Of a DNA stretch of 7,179 nucleotides, positions 1 through 4,920 are shown piece by piece; positions within the stretch are counted from its first letter, which is position 1, and the number at the start of each line of letters is the position of its first letter. Both the position numbers and the translations under genes were made by a program. The stretch spans positions 1 to 7,179 of the forward strand of contig CAJGCX010000090.1 in the NCBI GenBank assembly GCA_904501895.1. The letters run 5' to 3'. A model generated the notes under the pieces. It had not been told where the DNA came from, made no database searches, and was given only the letters and a program-made list of their open reading frames with translations. This DNA is from Clostridiaceae bacterium (GTDB taxonomy: Bacteria; Bacillota; Clostridia; Oscillospirales; Acutalibacteraceae).

Positions 1-546
1 AACCTTGTTACAGACTGCTTCCCAGCATTGGCACTCGGTCTTGAACAGCCTGAAGAAAACATTATGAGAAGAAAGCCAAGAAGCAAGAATGACGGTATTT
101 TCGCAGGTGGACTTGGTGTTGACTGCTTCTATCAGGGCGTTATCGTATCAGTTCTTACTGTAATCGCATTCTATATCGGTGAATTTATCGAAACAGGACA
201 CCTCGTATTCAGAAACATCGCAGATAGCGAAGACGGTATGACAATGGCATTCTTCACAATGGCTATGTGTGAAGTGTTCCACTCATTCAATATGCGTTCA
301 CAGCGTGGTTCAGCAGTTTCAATGCTCTTTAAGGGTCACCACAACATTGCACTCTATGGTGCTATGGTTGGTTCATTCCTTCTCACAACAGCAGTTGTTG
401 AAATTGAACCTCTCGCAAATATGTTCGAGTTCACACAGCTTTCAGCTCTTGAATATGCAATCTCATTAGGCCTTGCATTCCTCATCATCCCAATTGTTGA
501 AATTATCAAGGCAATCCAGAGAGCAATTGACAAGAAAAAAGCATAA
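1..546 (+). CDS. Calcium-translocating-type P-type ATPase, C-terminal part (5' end outside window)
   Basis: The reading frame is open from base 1 to a TAA at 544-546, giving 181 residues. The fragment opens with NLVTD followed by PALALG and IMRRKPR, the M6 signature and the loop after it in type II P-type ATPases. In the SERCA calcium pump the N, T and D of this motif bind calcium. Further hydrophobic segments lie near residues 43-60 (M7), 80-97 (M8, ending FNMRS), 117-133 (M9) and 150-170 (M10), followed by a lysine-rich tail. The phosphorylation, nucleotide and actuator domains would lie upstream, outside the window. At M8 the position of the SERCA site-I glutamate appears to be alanine by my hand alignment, which fits one-calcium bacterial pumps. 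The family normally exports Ca2+ from the cytoplasm using ATP; the ion here is inferred. The first in-frame start-like codon (TTG, base 28) is internal, not the true start. Confidence 0.9.
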   Translation, partial: NLVTDCFPALALGLEQPEENIMRRKPRSKNDGIFAGGLGVDCFYQGVIVSVLTVIAFYIGEFIETGHLVFRNIADSEDGMTMAFFTMAMCEVFHSFNMRSQRGSAVSMLFKGHHNIALYGAMVGSFLLTTAVVEIEPLANMFEFTQLSALEYAISLGLAFLIIPIVEIIKAIQRAIDKKKA

Positions 547-566
547 AACCCCATAAAACAAATTGA

Positions 567-596
567 GCAGGTAACCGAAAGGCTACCTGCTTTTTT
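567..596 (+). terminator. Intrinsic terminator after the P-type ATPase gene
   Basis: A 10-position stem, GCAGGTAACC with GGCTACCTGC (one A-C mismatch), closes on a GAAA loop at 577-580 and is followed by six T at 591-596. It starts 20 bases after the stop codon. A weaker hairpin, GTATTAC/GTAATGC at 607-628 followed by TTTT, may act as a backup. Confidence 0.85.
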
Positions 597-668
597 GTGT
601 GATTAAGTATTACGAATTTTTGTAATGCTTTTGTTTGCTATGAAGTGTTAGACTGTAATTAGTACAAT

Positions 669-695
669 AGAAAACCCCTGGCATAGCCAAGGGTT
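669..695 (-). terminator. Intrinsic terminator of the minus-strand esterase-like gene
   Basis: Read on the minus strand, AACCCTTGGC pairs with GCCAGGGGTT around a TAT loop. This is ten pairs including one U-G wobble that is a mismatch in the plus-strand RNA. A run of TTTTCT follows at the low-coordinate side. It lies 14 bases past the stop of the minus-strand gene, so the two converging genes each have a terminator. Confidence 0.7.
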
Positions 696-709
696 ACTGT
701 TGTGCCTGT

Positions 710-1717
710 TTAGAATCTAAAAAGTGACAAGATTTTGTCGGAGAAATTACGGATTAATGCGAAGATTCTGTCGAAAATAGTAACGGTTACGTTGGTGTCT
801 GCATTATCATTAGTCTGGAGTGAAAGCCAGCTTATGATTCCGTTAGGTCTTTCAAATGTTATTTCATCACCGTTTCCATCAATAGTTCTTGAGTAATAAT
901 ATTGCTCTCCGGAATCCATAAACATATCGTTTGTAACTGCACCCCAGATGTAGTGCTCCTTATCAAAGGCATCTTGCTTTGTGTTTGAAGGCCATACAGC
1001 TTCGCTGAATGCAGTAAGACGAATACCTGATGGACGATTTGTAATTTCCTTTATTTGTTCAAAGTTCGCTTCTGCCATTGGAGTAGTAGCGCTCACATAA
1101 AAATCCTTGTCACAGCTAAACATCCAGATTGATGTATCACTGAGATTTGATATTTCTCCTGATGTGGGATTGTAAAGAGATGCAATAGGCATTGCAGCAG
1201 CAAAGAAATCAGGATAACGAGTTACCATGTGCCACACCATTGAGCCACCTGTTGAATAACCACTAATATAAATACGGGAAGTATCAATTCTATCCTTGTT
1301 GATGGAAACGAAATAATCAATAGTGGCTTTAAGTGATGCACAGCCTGTTTCATACCAGTTGTTGGTTGGGTCTTTTGAAGAGCGTGGAGCAAGTAAAAAA
1401 GCACCGCCTGCATTTTTAAAACGTGATTGATACTCTGGTGATGCCCAGTTGCTGAAACGATACCAATCAAGCTGTGCTCTAGGCTCATCACCTGATTTTG
1501 CACCGTGAAGCCATATCATAAGTGGATATTTTGTGTCATCCTTCATTTCCGGAGCGTAATAAACATAATCGAGTTCACCGGGACACTCACCATCAAGAAA
1601 CCATGTGTCAAGCACATCGTTGCTTATAGAAAGAGTCTCTGCAGATGTGGAAAATAAAGGTGCCATACAGGATGCTAACATAAGTATGCACATAAAAACA
1701 GAAATAATTTTCTTCAT
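710..1717 (-). CDS. Secreted alpha/beta-hydrolase, esterase-like (CE1 / PHB-depolymerase-like fold)
   Basis: 335 residues. The N-terminus is a clear export signal: MKK, then a hydrophobic core. LASC at 14-17 fits a lipobox (lipidated Cys17), but STSA at 23-26 could equally be a signal-peptidase-I site. The mature part shows a hydrolase fold: WLHG at 69-72 (oxyanion region), GYSTGG at 153-158 with nucleophile Ser155, SCDKD at 201-205 (likely acid Asp205) and KEH with His255 completing the triad. Residues after about 303 form a separate hydrophobic, amphipathic tail. Related secreted enzymes cleave ester bonds, for example on plant polysaccharides; the substrate here cannot be told, and a peptidase of the prolyl-oligopeptidase group is an alternative. 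The ATG is fixed by AGGAGG at 1724-1729, seven bases upstream. It is a single-gene unit converging on the ATPase gene. Confidence 0.85.
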   Translation of the reverse strand: MKKIISVFMCILMLASCMAPLFSTSAETLSISNDVLDTWFLDGECPGELDYVYYAPEMKDDTKYPLMIWLHGAKSGDEPRAQLDWYRFSNWASPEYQSRFKNAGGAFLLAPRSSKDPTNNWYETGCASLKATIDYFVSINKDRIDTSRIYISGYSTGGSMVWHMVTRYPDFFAAAMPIASLYNPTSGEISNLSDTSIWMFSCDKDFYVSATTPMAEANFEQIKEITNRPSGIRLTAFSEAVWPSNTKQDAFDKEHYIWGAVTNDMFMDSGEQYYYSRTIDGNGDEITFERPNGIISWLSLQTNDNADTNVTVTIFDRIFALIRNFSDKILSLFRF

Positions 1718-1742
1718 AATATTCCTCCTAAGATTTTCTTAA

Positions 1743-1771
1743 ATTATAGCATTACGTTTGACATCTGTCAA
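1743..1771 (-). promoter_or_regulatory. Consensus sigma-A promoter of the esterase-like gene, with a palindrome over the -35
   Basis: On the minus strand, TTGACA (1766-1771), a 17-base spacer and TATAAT (1743-1748) match the consensus exactly, with a TGC extended -10. The -35 is one arm of a perfect inverted repeat, TTGACA-TC-TGTCAA, at 1758-1771, which could be an operator. The -10 lies 26 bases upstream of the start codon, so the mRNA leader is short. Confidence 0.85.
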
Positions 1772-1918
1772 CAATTTGATACGTCATAACACGATGATTG
1801 AATGAGTGATTTCAATGGAAAGAGGATAAAAAATTGGAGGTTATCGGGGAGTTATAGTGGTGATGTCGCCATCTTGGCTTCCCTACAAATTATAATTTAA
1901 TTTTCCTTTTATCTGTCC

Positions 1919-1947
1919 TTGACAAACATTCTAAATGTTTGTATAAT
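1919..1947 (+). promoter_or_regulatory. Perfect consensus promoter of tRNA-Thr, with an inverted repeat filling its spacer
   Basis: TTGACA at 1919-1924, a 17-base spacer and TATAAT at 1942-1947 match the sigma-A consensus in all twelve positions. An inverted repeat with 9-base arms (ACAAACATT / AATGTTTGT) and a three-base centre covers 1922-1942, that is, almost the whole promoter. Transcription should begin near 1954, about 40 bases before the tRNA. Confidence 0.88.
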
Positions 1948-1995
1948 AACTCTTGCTGATTACAGTGAAGAATCATATAGCACAAAACTTAATAT

Positions 1996-2071
1996 GCTAC
2001 TATGGCTCAGGAGGCAGAGCACTTCCTTGGTAAGGAAGAGGTCACCGGTTCGAATCCGGTTAGTAGCTCCA
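1996..2071 (+). tRNA. tRNA-Thr, anticodon GGT (reads ACC/ACU)
   Basis: A full 76-base cloverleaf can be folded by hand. The acceptor is GCTACTA/TAGTAGC, the D stem GCTC/GAGC with loop AGGAGGCA, and the anticodon stem CTTCC/GGAAG with loop TTGGTAA, placing GGT at 2029-2031. The variable loop is AGGTC and the T stem ACCGG/CCGGT with loop TTCGAAT. The discriminator is T2068 and CCA is encoded at 2069-2071. The arrangement resembles clostridial tRNA-Thr(GGU) genes, which also end in TCCA. It stands alone between its own promoter and terminator. Confidence 0.96.
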
Positions 2072-2073
2072 AA

Positions 2074-2114
2074 AACTCTTGAAAGCGTAAGCAATCAGGA
2101 GTTCTTTATTTTTT
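2074..2114 (+). terminator. Intrinsic terminator of the tRNA-Thr unit
   Basis: AACTCTTGA (2074-2082) pairs with TCAGGAGTT (2095-2103), nine pairs with one U-G wobble, with an inner GC-GTAA-GC mini-hairpin. The tail at 2105-2114 is T-rich. It begins three bases after the tRNA CCA end. Confidence 0.85.
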
Positions 2115-2142
2115 CTGTTCGCTTTTTTTGCTAAATTTGATT

Positions 2143-2230
2143 TAGTTTTATGCATAAAACTATGAATATTCATATAAATAATGTATAAAAATGCAAATAA
2201 GTGTGTTTTCGACTTGAATTTTTGCATAAA
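2143..2230 (+). promoter_or_regulatory. Candidate ArgR/AhrC operator region with nested palindromes
   Basis: This AT-rich control region holds a perfect 20-base palindrome at 2143-2162 (centre ATGCAT), overlapping by two bases a perfect 14-base palindrome at 2161-2174 (TATGAATATTCATA). At 2180-2197, AATGTATAAAAATGCAAA matches the Bacillus AhrC consensus as I recall it (CATGAATAAAAATKCAAK) at 15 of 18 positions. A weaker copy on the minus strand at 2213-2230 matches 12 of 18 and abuts the -35 of the transporter promoter. Arginine repressors bind arrays of such boxes, so arginine-dependent control of the ABC importer is plausible. This is inferred; AT-richness raises the chance of accidental matches. 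Confidence 0.5.
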
Positions 2231-2233
2231 TAC

Positions 2234-2262
2234 TTGATTTTTGATAAAAAGGAATATATAAT
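2234..2262 (+). promoter_or_regulatory. Promoter of the amino-acid ABC transporter operon
   Basis: TTGATT at 2234-2239, a 17-base spacer and TATAAT at 2257-2262. The expected start near 2269 gives a leader of about 36 bases before the ATG at 2305. It lies just downstream of the ArgR-like sites. Confidence 0.75.
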
Positions 2263-2304
2263 CTAACTGTAAAAATATATAATTTACAAAAGGAGTAGAT
2301 TAAA

Positions 2305-3066
2305 ATGAAAAAATCAGTTAAAATTCTTTCAGTTATCCTTGCTCTTGTTATCGTACTCGGTTGCTTCGCAGCTTGTGGCGGTAGCGAAGAACCAAAAGAT
2401 GAAAAGAAGGTTCTTACAATGGCAACTAATGCTGAATTCCCTCCATATGAATTCTATGAAGGTGAAACAGTTGTTGGTATCGATGCTGAAGTAGCAGCAC
2501 TTATCGCAGAAAAGCTCGGTATGGAGCTTAAGATTGAAGACGTTGCTTTCGACTCAATCATTCCTGGTGTTCAGGCTGGCAAATACGATATGGGTATGGC
2601 TGGTATGACAGTTACTGAAGACAGACTTAAGGACGTTAACTTCTCAGATTCTTATGCAACAGGTGTTCAGGTTGTTATTGTTAAAGAAGGTGGCTCAATC
2701 GCTTCTCTTGACGATATCGCTGGTAAGAAGATTGGTGTTCAGACATCAACAACAGGTGACATCTATGCTTCAGACGAATTCGGCGAAGAAAATGTTATAA
2801 AATATGAAAACGGAGCACTTGCAGTTGAAGCTCTTAAGAATGGTAAGGTAGATTGCGTTATTATCGATAACGAGCCTGCAAAATCTTATGTAGCAGCTAA
2901 CGAAGGTCTTGTAATTCTTGAAACAGAATATGCAATTGAAGATTATGCAATCTGTTTTGCAAAGGAAAATACAGAACTTCAGGAACAGGTTAATACCGCT
3001 CTTAAGGAACTCATCGCTGATGGTTCAGTTCAGAGAGTTGTTGACAAATACATCTCTGCTGAATAA
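2305..3066 (+). CDS. Amino-acid ABC transporter, substrate-binding lipoprotein (SBP family 3)
   Basis: 253 residues. It has a lipoprotein signal peptide with FAAC at 21-24, so Cys24 is probably lipidated and anchors the protein outside the membrane; an acidic/lysine linker (SEEPKDEKK) follows. The mature part has the two-lobed family 3 binding-protein pattern: ATNAEFPPYEF at 40-50, the GID/E-V region near 58-63, AGMTVTEDR at 99-107, FSDSYATG at 113-120, and VIIDNEPA at 185-192. By family precedent Arg107 would hold the ligand carboxylate and Asp188 the amino group. It captures a polar amino acid for the permease and ATPase downstream. The ArgR-like site upstream points to arginine, but glutamine or cystine binders look similar. 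Start: AGGAG at 2291-2295, nine bases before the ATG. Confidence 0.93.
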   Translation: MKKSVKILSVILALVIVLGCFAACGGSEEPKDEKKVLTMATNAEFPPYEFYEGETVVGIDAEVAALIAEKLGMELKIEDVAFDSIIPGVQAGKYDMGMAGMTVTEDRLKDVNFSDSYATGVQVVIVKEGGSIASLDDIAGKKIGVQTSTTGDIYASDEFGEENVIKYENGALAVEALKNGKVDCVIIDNEPAKSYVAANEGLVILETEYAIEDYAICFAKENTELQEQVNTALKELIADGSVQRVVDKYISAE

Positions 3067-3085
3067 TTTATATTAAAACTTAATT

Positions 3086-3116
3086 TTAGGGCGGCTTAAA
3101 CTCCGCCCTAATTTTT
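3086..3116 (+). terminator. Attenuator-like terminator between binding protein and permease genes
   Basis: A perfect nine-pair GC-rich stem, TTAGGGCGG (3086-3094) with CCGCCCTAA (3103-3111), has an eight-base loop and is followed by TTTTT at 3112-3116. It lies inside the operon, 19 bases after the binding-protein stop and 25 before the permease ATG. No separate promoter is evident for the permease, so partial read-through probably sets a high binding-protein to permease ratio, as is common in such operons. It may also stabilise the upstream mRNA. Confidence 0.8.
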
Positions 3117-3141
3117 GCGTAAGAAAGGAGAAGTTAATCGA

Positions 3142-3873
3142 ATGGAATGGTTGACAGAGCTTATTGCTGATATTCAATTTGTATTTTTTGAAAAAGACCG
3201 TTATATGCAGCTTGTAAACGGTTTGCTCAATACATTGAAAATCACAGCAGGTGCACTTGTAATTGGTGTAGTTATTGGCATACTTATTGCTGCAATTCGT
3301 ACTTCTTTTGATAAAAATAAAGAATCAATGAAACTTCGTGGTGGAGTTGGTTATTATATTCTTGCTATTCTTAATGGCATTTGTAAGGTTTATCTTACAA
3401 TTGTAAGAGGAACACCTGTTGTTGTTCAGCTTATGATTGCTTATTTTGTAATTTTCGCATCCTCTGATGATGGTGTTATGGTTGGTATAATTGCTTTCGG
3501 TTTTAATTCAGGTGCTTATGTTGCTGAAATTTTCCGTGCAGGTATTATGTCAATTGACCATGGTCAGTTTGAAGCGGGTCGAAGCCTTGGCTTTAACTAT
3601 TTCCAGACAATGCGTTTTATCGTTATTCCACAGATGTTCAAGGCTGTTCTTCCAACACTCTGTAACGAATTTATTGCACTTTTAAAGGAAACTTCAGTTG
3701 CAGGTTACGTTGGTGTTATCGACCTTACAAAGGCAGGTAACGTTATTGCCGGTAGAACATTCATCTACTTTATTCCACTTATAACTGTTGCGCTTATTTA
3801 TCTTGTAATGGTTATGATTCTTTCATGGCTTGTTGGTATCCTTGAAAGGAGGTTGCGTAAGAGTGACAGATAA
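3142..3873 (+). CDS. Amino-acid ABC transporter, permease subunit (HisM/GlnP family)
   Basis: 243 residues, an inner-membrane protein. Hydrophobic segments lie near 31-52, 71-86, 92-107, 112-130 and 208-232. Family marks are TIVRGTP at 86-92 and the cytoplasmic coupling loop EAGRSLGF...FIVIPQ at 144-164, which docks on the ATPase. Members work as homo- or heterodimers; only one permease gene is present, so a homodimer is likely. The start is ATG 3142, placed by AAGGAG at 3125-3130. An upstream in-frame TTG at 3115 lies in the U-tract of the preceding hairpin and has no ribosome site, so I reject it. The last codons (ERRLRKSDR) carry the ribosome site and overlap the first codons of the ATPase gene by 11 bases, which suggests translational coupling. 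Confidence 0.93.
   Translation: MEWLTELIADIQFVFFEKDRYMQLVNGLLNTLKITAGALVIGVVIGILIAAIRTSFDKNKESMKLRGGVGYYILAILNGICKVYLTIVRGTPVVVQLMIAYFVIFASSDDGVMVGIIAFGFNSGAYVAEIFRAGIMSIDHGQFEAGRSLGFNYFQTMRFIVIPQMFKAVLPTLCNEFIALLKETSVAGYVGVIDLTKAGNVIAGRTFIYFIPLITVALIYLVMVMILSWLVGILERRLRKSDR
3847..3852 (+). promoter_or_regulatory. Ribosome binding site of the ABC ATPase gene, inside the permease gene
   Basis: AGGAGG lies ten bases before GTG 3863. It decides that start over the TTG at 3830, the longest in-frame possibility, which lacks a ribosome site. Confidence 0.85.
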
Positions 3874-4606
3874 GGTTCTTATTAAGGTTGAAAATCTTAA
3901 AAAGCATTATACAGGCGGTTCTGTTAAGGCTCTTGACGGAATTAACTGCGAAATCAAAAAAGGTGAGGTCGTTGTTATCGTTGGACCATCAGGTTCAGGT
4001 AAATCAACACTTCTTCGTTCACTTAATCTTCTTGAAATCCCAACATCAGGTAAAATCTATTTTGACGGAACTGATATTACAGACAAAAAGACAAATATCA
4101 ACACTCATCGTCAGAGAATGGGTATGGTGTTCCAGCACTTTAACCTTTTCCCAAATATGAATGTGCTTAAGAATATGACAAAAGCACCTATGACTCTTCT
4201 TAAAAAGAGTAAAGAGGATGCTGAAAAGCAAGCTCTTGAGCTTCTTGACAGAGTTGGCCTTAAGGATAGAGCAGATGCATATCCAAGTCAGCTTTCAGGT
4301 GGTCAGAAGCAACGTGTTGCCATTGTTCGTGCTCTTTGTATGGAGCCTGAAGTAATGCTCTTTGACGAGCCTACATCAGCACTTGACCCTGAAATGGTTG
4401 GTGAAGTTCTTGACGTTATGAAGAGTCTTGCTCGTGAGGGTATGACAATGGTCGTTGTTACCCACGAAATGGGCTTTGCTCGTGAGGTTGCTACTCGTGT
4501 AATCTTCATGGACGAAGGTAAGATTATTGAAGAAAACACACCTGAAGAATTTTTTGCAAATCCAAAGAATCCACGACTTAAGGATTTCTTATCAAAAGTT
4601 TTATAA
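3863..4606 (+). CDS. Amino-acid ABC transporter, ATP-binding subunit (GlnQ/HisP family)
   Basis: 247 residues from GTG 3863, the usual size for this family. All nucleotide-binding motifs are intact: Walker A GPSGSGKST at 41-49, Q-loop Gln91 in VFQHFNLFP, signature LSGGQ at 144-148, Walker B VMLFDE at 164-169 with catalytic Glu169, D-loop SALD at 172-175 and H-loop His201 in VVTHEMGFA. The ending PEEFFANPKNPRLKDFLSKVL is typical of polar amino-acid importers. It powers uptake through the permease encoded just upstream, with which it overlaps by 11 bases. One small variation: IVRAL after the signature where IARAL is usual. The substrate is set by the binding protein, so I give no specific symbol. 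Confidence 0.95.
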   Translation: MTDKVLIKVENLKKHYTGGSVKALDGINCEIKKGEVVVIVGPSGSGKSTLLRSLNLLEIPTSGKIYFDGTDITDKKTNINTHRQRMGMVFQHFNLFPNMNVLKNMTKAPMTLLKKSKEDAEKQALELLDRVGLKDRADAYPSQLSGGQKQRVAIVRALCMEPEVMLFDEPTSALDPEMVGEVLDVMKSLAREGMTMVVVTHEMGFAREVATRVIFMDEGKIIEENTPEEFFANPKNPRLKDFLSKVL

Positions 4607-4620
4607 TGTATAAATAAAGG

Positions 4621-4654
4621 TCACCTTGGTAAAATAATACCGAGGTGATTTTTT
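4621..4654 (+). terminator. Terminator of the ABC operon that also contains the next gene's ribosome site
   Basis: TCACCTTGGTA (4621-4631) pairs with TACCGAGGTGA (4638-4648) in eleven pairs, one of them U-G, around an AAATAA loop, followed by TTTTTT at 4649-4654. The right arm contains GAGGTGA, a good match to the anti-Shine-Dalgarno region, and the small gene starts directly at 4655. Confidence 0.85.
4642..4648 (+). promoter_or_regulatory. Ribosome binding site of the small ORF, buried in the terminator stem
   Basis: GAGGTGA lies six bases before ATG 4655 and matches the long Shine-Dalgarno consensus AGGAGGTGAT. When the hairpin folds the site is fully paired, so translation of read-through RNA would be limited. 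Confidence 0.65.
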
Positions 4655-4804
4655 ATGAAAAATATGAATTTGGATGTAAAAGCTTATTTTGATTCTCTTC
4701 CTGTTTCAATAAGAGCTGCGATTGTGGAATCAGGTGCAAAATTTGACACGGTGGAACAGCTCAAGGTTCTTGTAGCTGCATATACAGGGCAGGCAAATAG
4801 CTGA
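4655..4804 (+). CDS. Small hypothetical protein, 49 residues
   Basis: ATG 4655 to TGA 4802-4804. I do not recognise the family. The sequence runs from MKNMNLDVKAYFDSLP to TVEQLKVLVAAYTGQANS. It has no signal peptide, membrane segment or cysteine. It looks like a small soluble, mostly helical cytoplasmic protein, with two amphipathic stretches near 7-30 and 31-44. Support for coding: a strong ribosome site at proper spacing, protein-like composition, and a terminator starting five bases after the stop. Expression may come by read-through from the ABC operon, or from a weak TATAAT at 4602-4607 that lacks a good -35. A second ATG at 4664 is possible but further from the ribosome site. Function unknown; a link with amino-acid uptake is only positional. 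Confidence 0.7.
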   Translation: MKNMNLDVKAYFDSLPVSIRAAIVESGAKFDTVEQLKVLVAAYTGQANS

Positions 4805-4808
4805 TTTT

Positions 4809-4840
4809 AAAAGACCTCTAAAAAAGAGGTCTTTTCTTTT
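4809..4840 (+). terminator. Intrinsic terminator after the small ORF
   Basis: AAAAGACCTCT (4809-4819) pairs perfectly with AGAGGTCTTTT (4825-4835) around AAAAA, followed by CTTTT. The A-tract/U-tract symmetry means it could stop transcription in both directions. Confidence 0.9.
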
Positions 4841-4849
4841 AAATTTTTA

Positions 4850-4878
4850 TTGACGGATAAGATGAAAAGTGCTAATAT
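4850..4878 (+). promoter_or_regulatory. Promoter of the SulP transporter gene
   Basis: TTGACG at 4850-4855, a 17-base spacer and TAATAT at 4873-4878, with TGC just before the -10 (extended -10). The expected start near 4885 gives a leader of about 35 bases. Confidence 0.75.
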
Positions 4879-4920
4879 TTTTCTCGGTAAATTTTTAAAA
4901 CACAAACGGAAGTGATTTCT

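Noticed and set aside
1222..1503. 93-codon ORF within the esterase-like gene
   Set aside because: It is an alternative frame on the same strand as the clear hydrolase frame, with no independent start signals.
1919..2134. 71-codon ORF across the tRNA-Thr region
   Set aside because: It begins in the -35 of the tRNA promoter and reads through the tRNA and its terminator.
3115..3141. Upstream TTG start for the permease
   Set aside because: It lies in the U-tract of the preceding hairpin and has no ribosome site; ATG 3142 has one.
3830..3862. Upstream TTG start for the ABC ATPase
   Set aside because: The extension would be a shadow of the permease C-terminus; GTG 3863 has AGGAGG at correct spacing and gives the normal family N-terminus.
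4046..4539. Antisense ORFs (4046-4231 and 4303-4539) opposite the ABC ATPase
   Set aside because: They are frame shadows of a well-conserved gene, with no ribosome sites.
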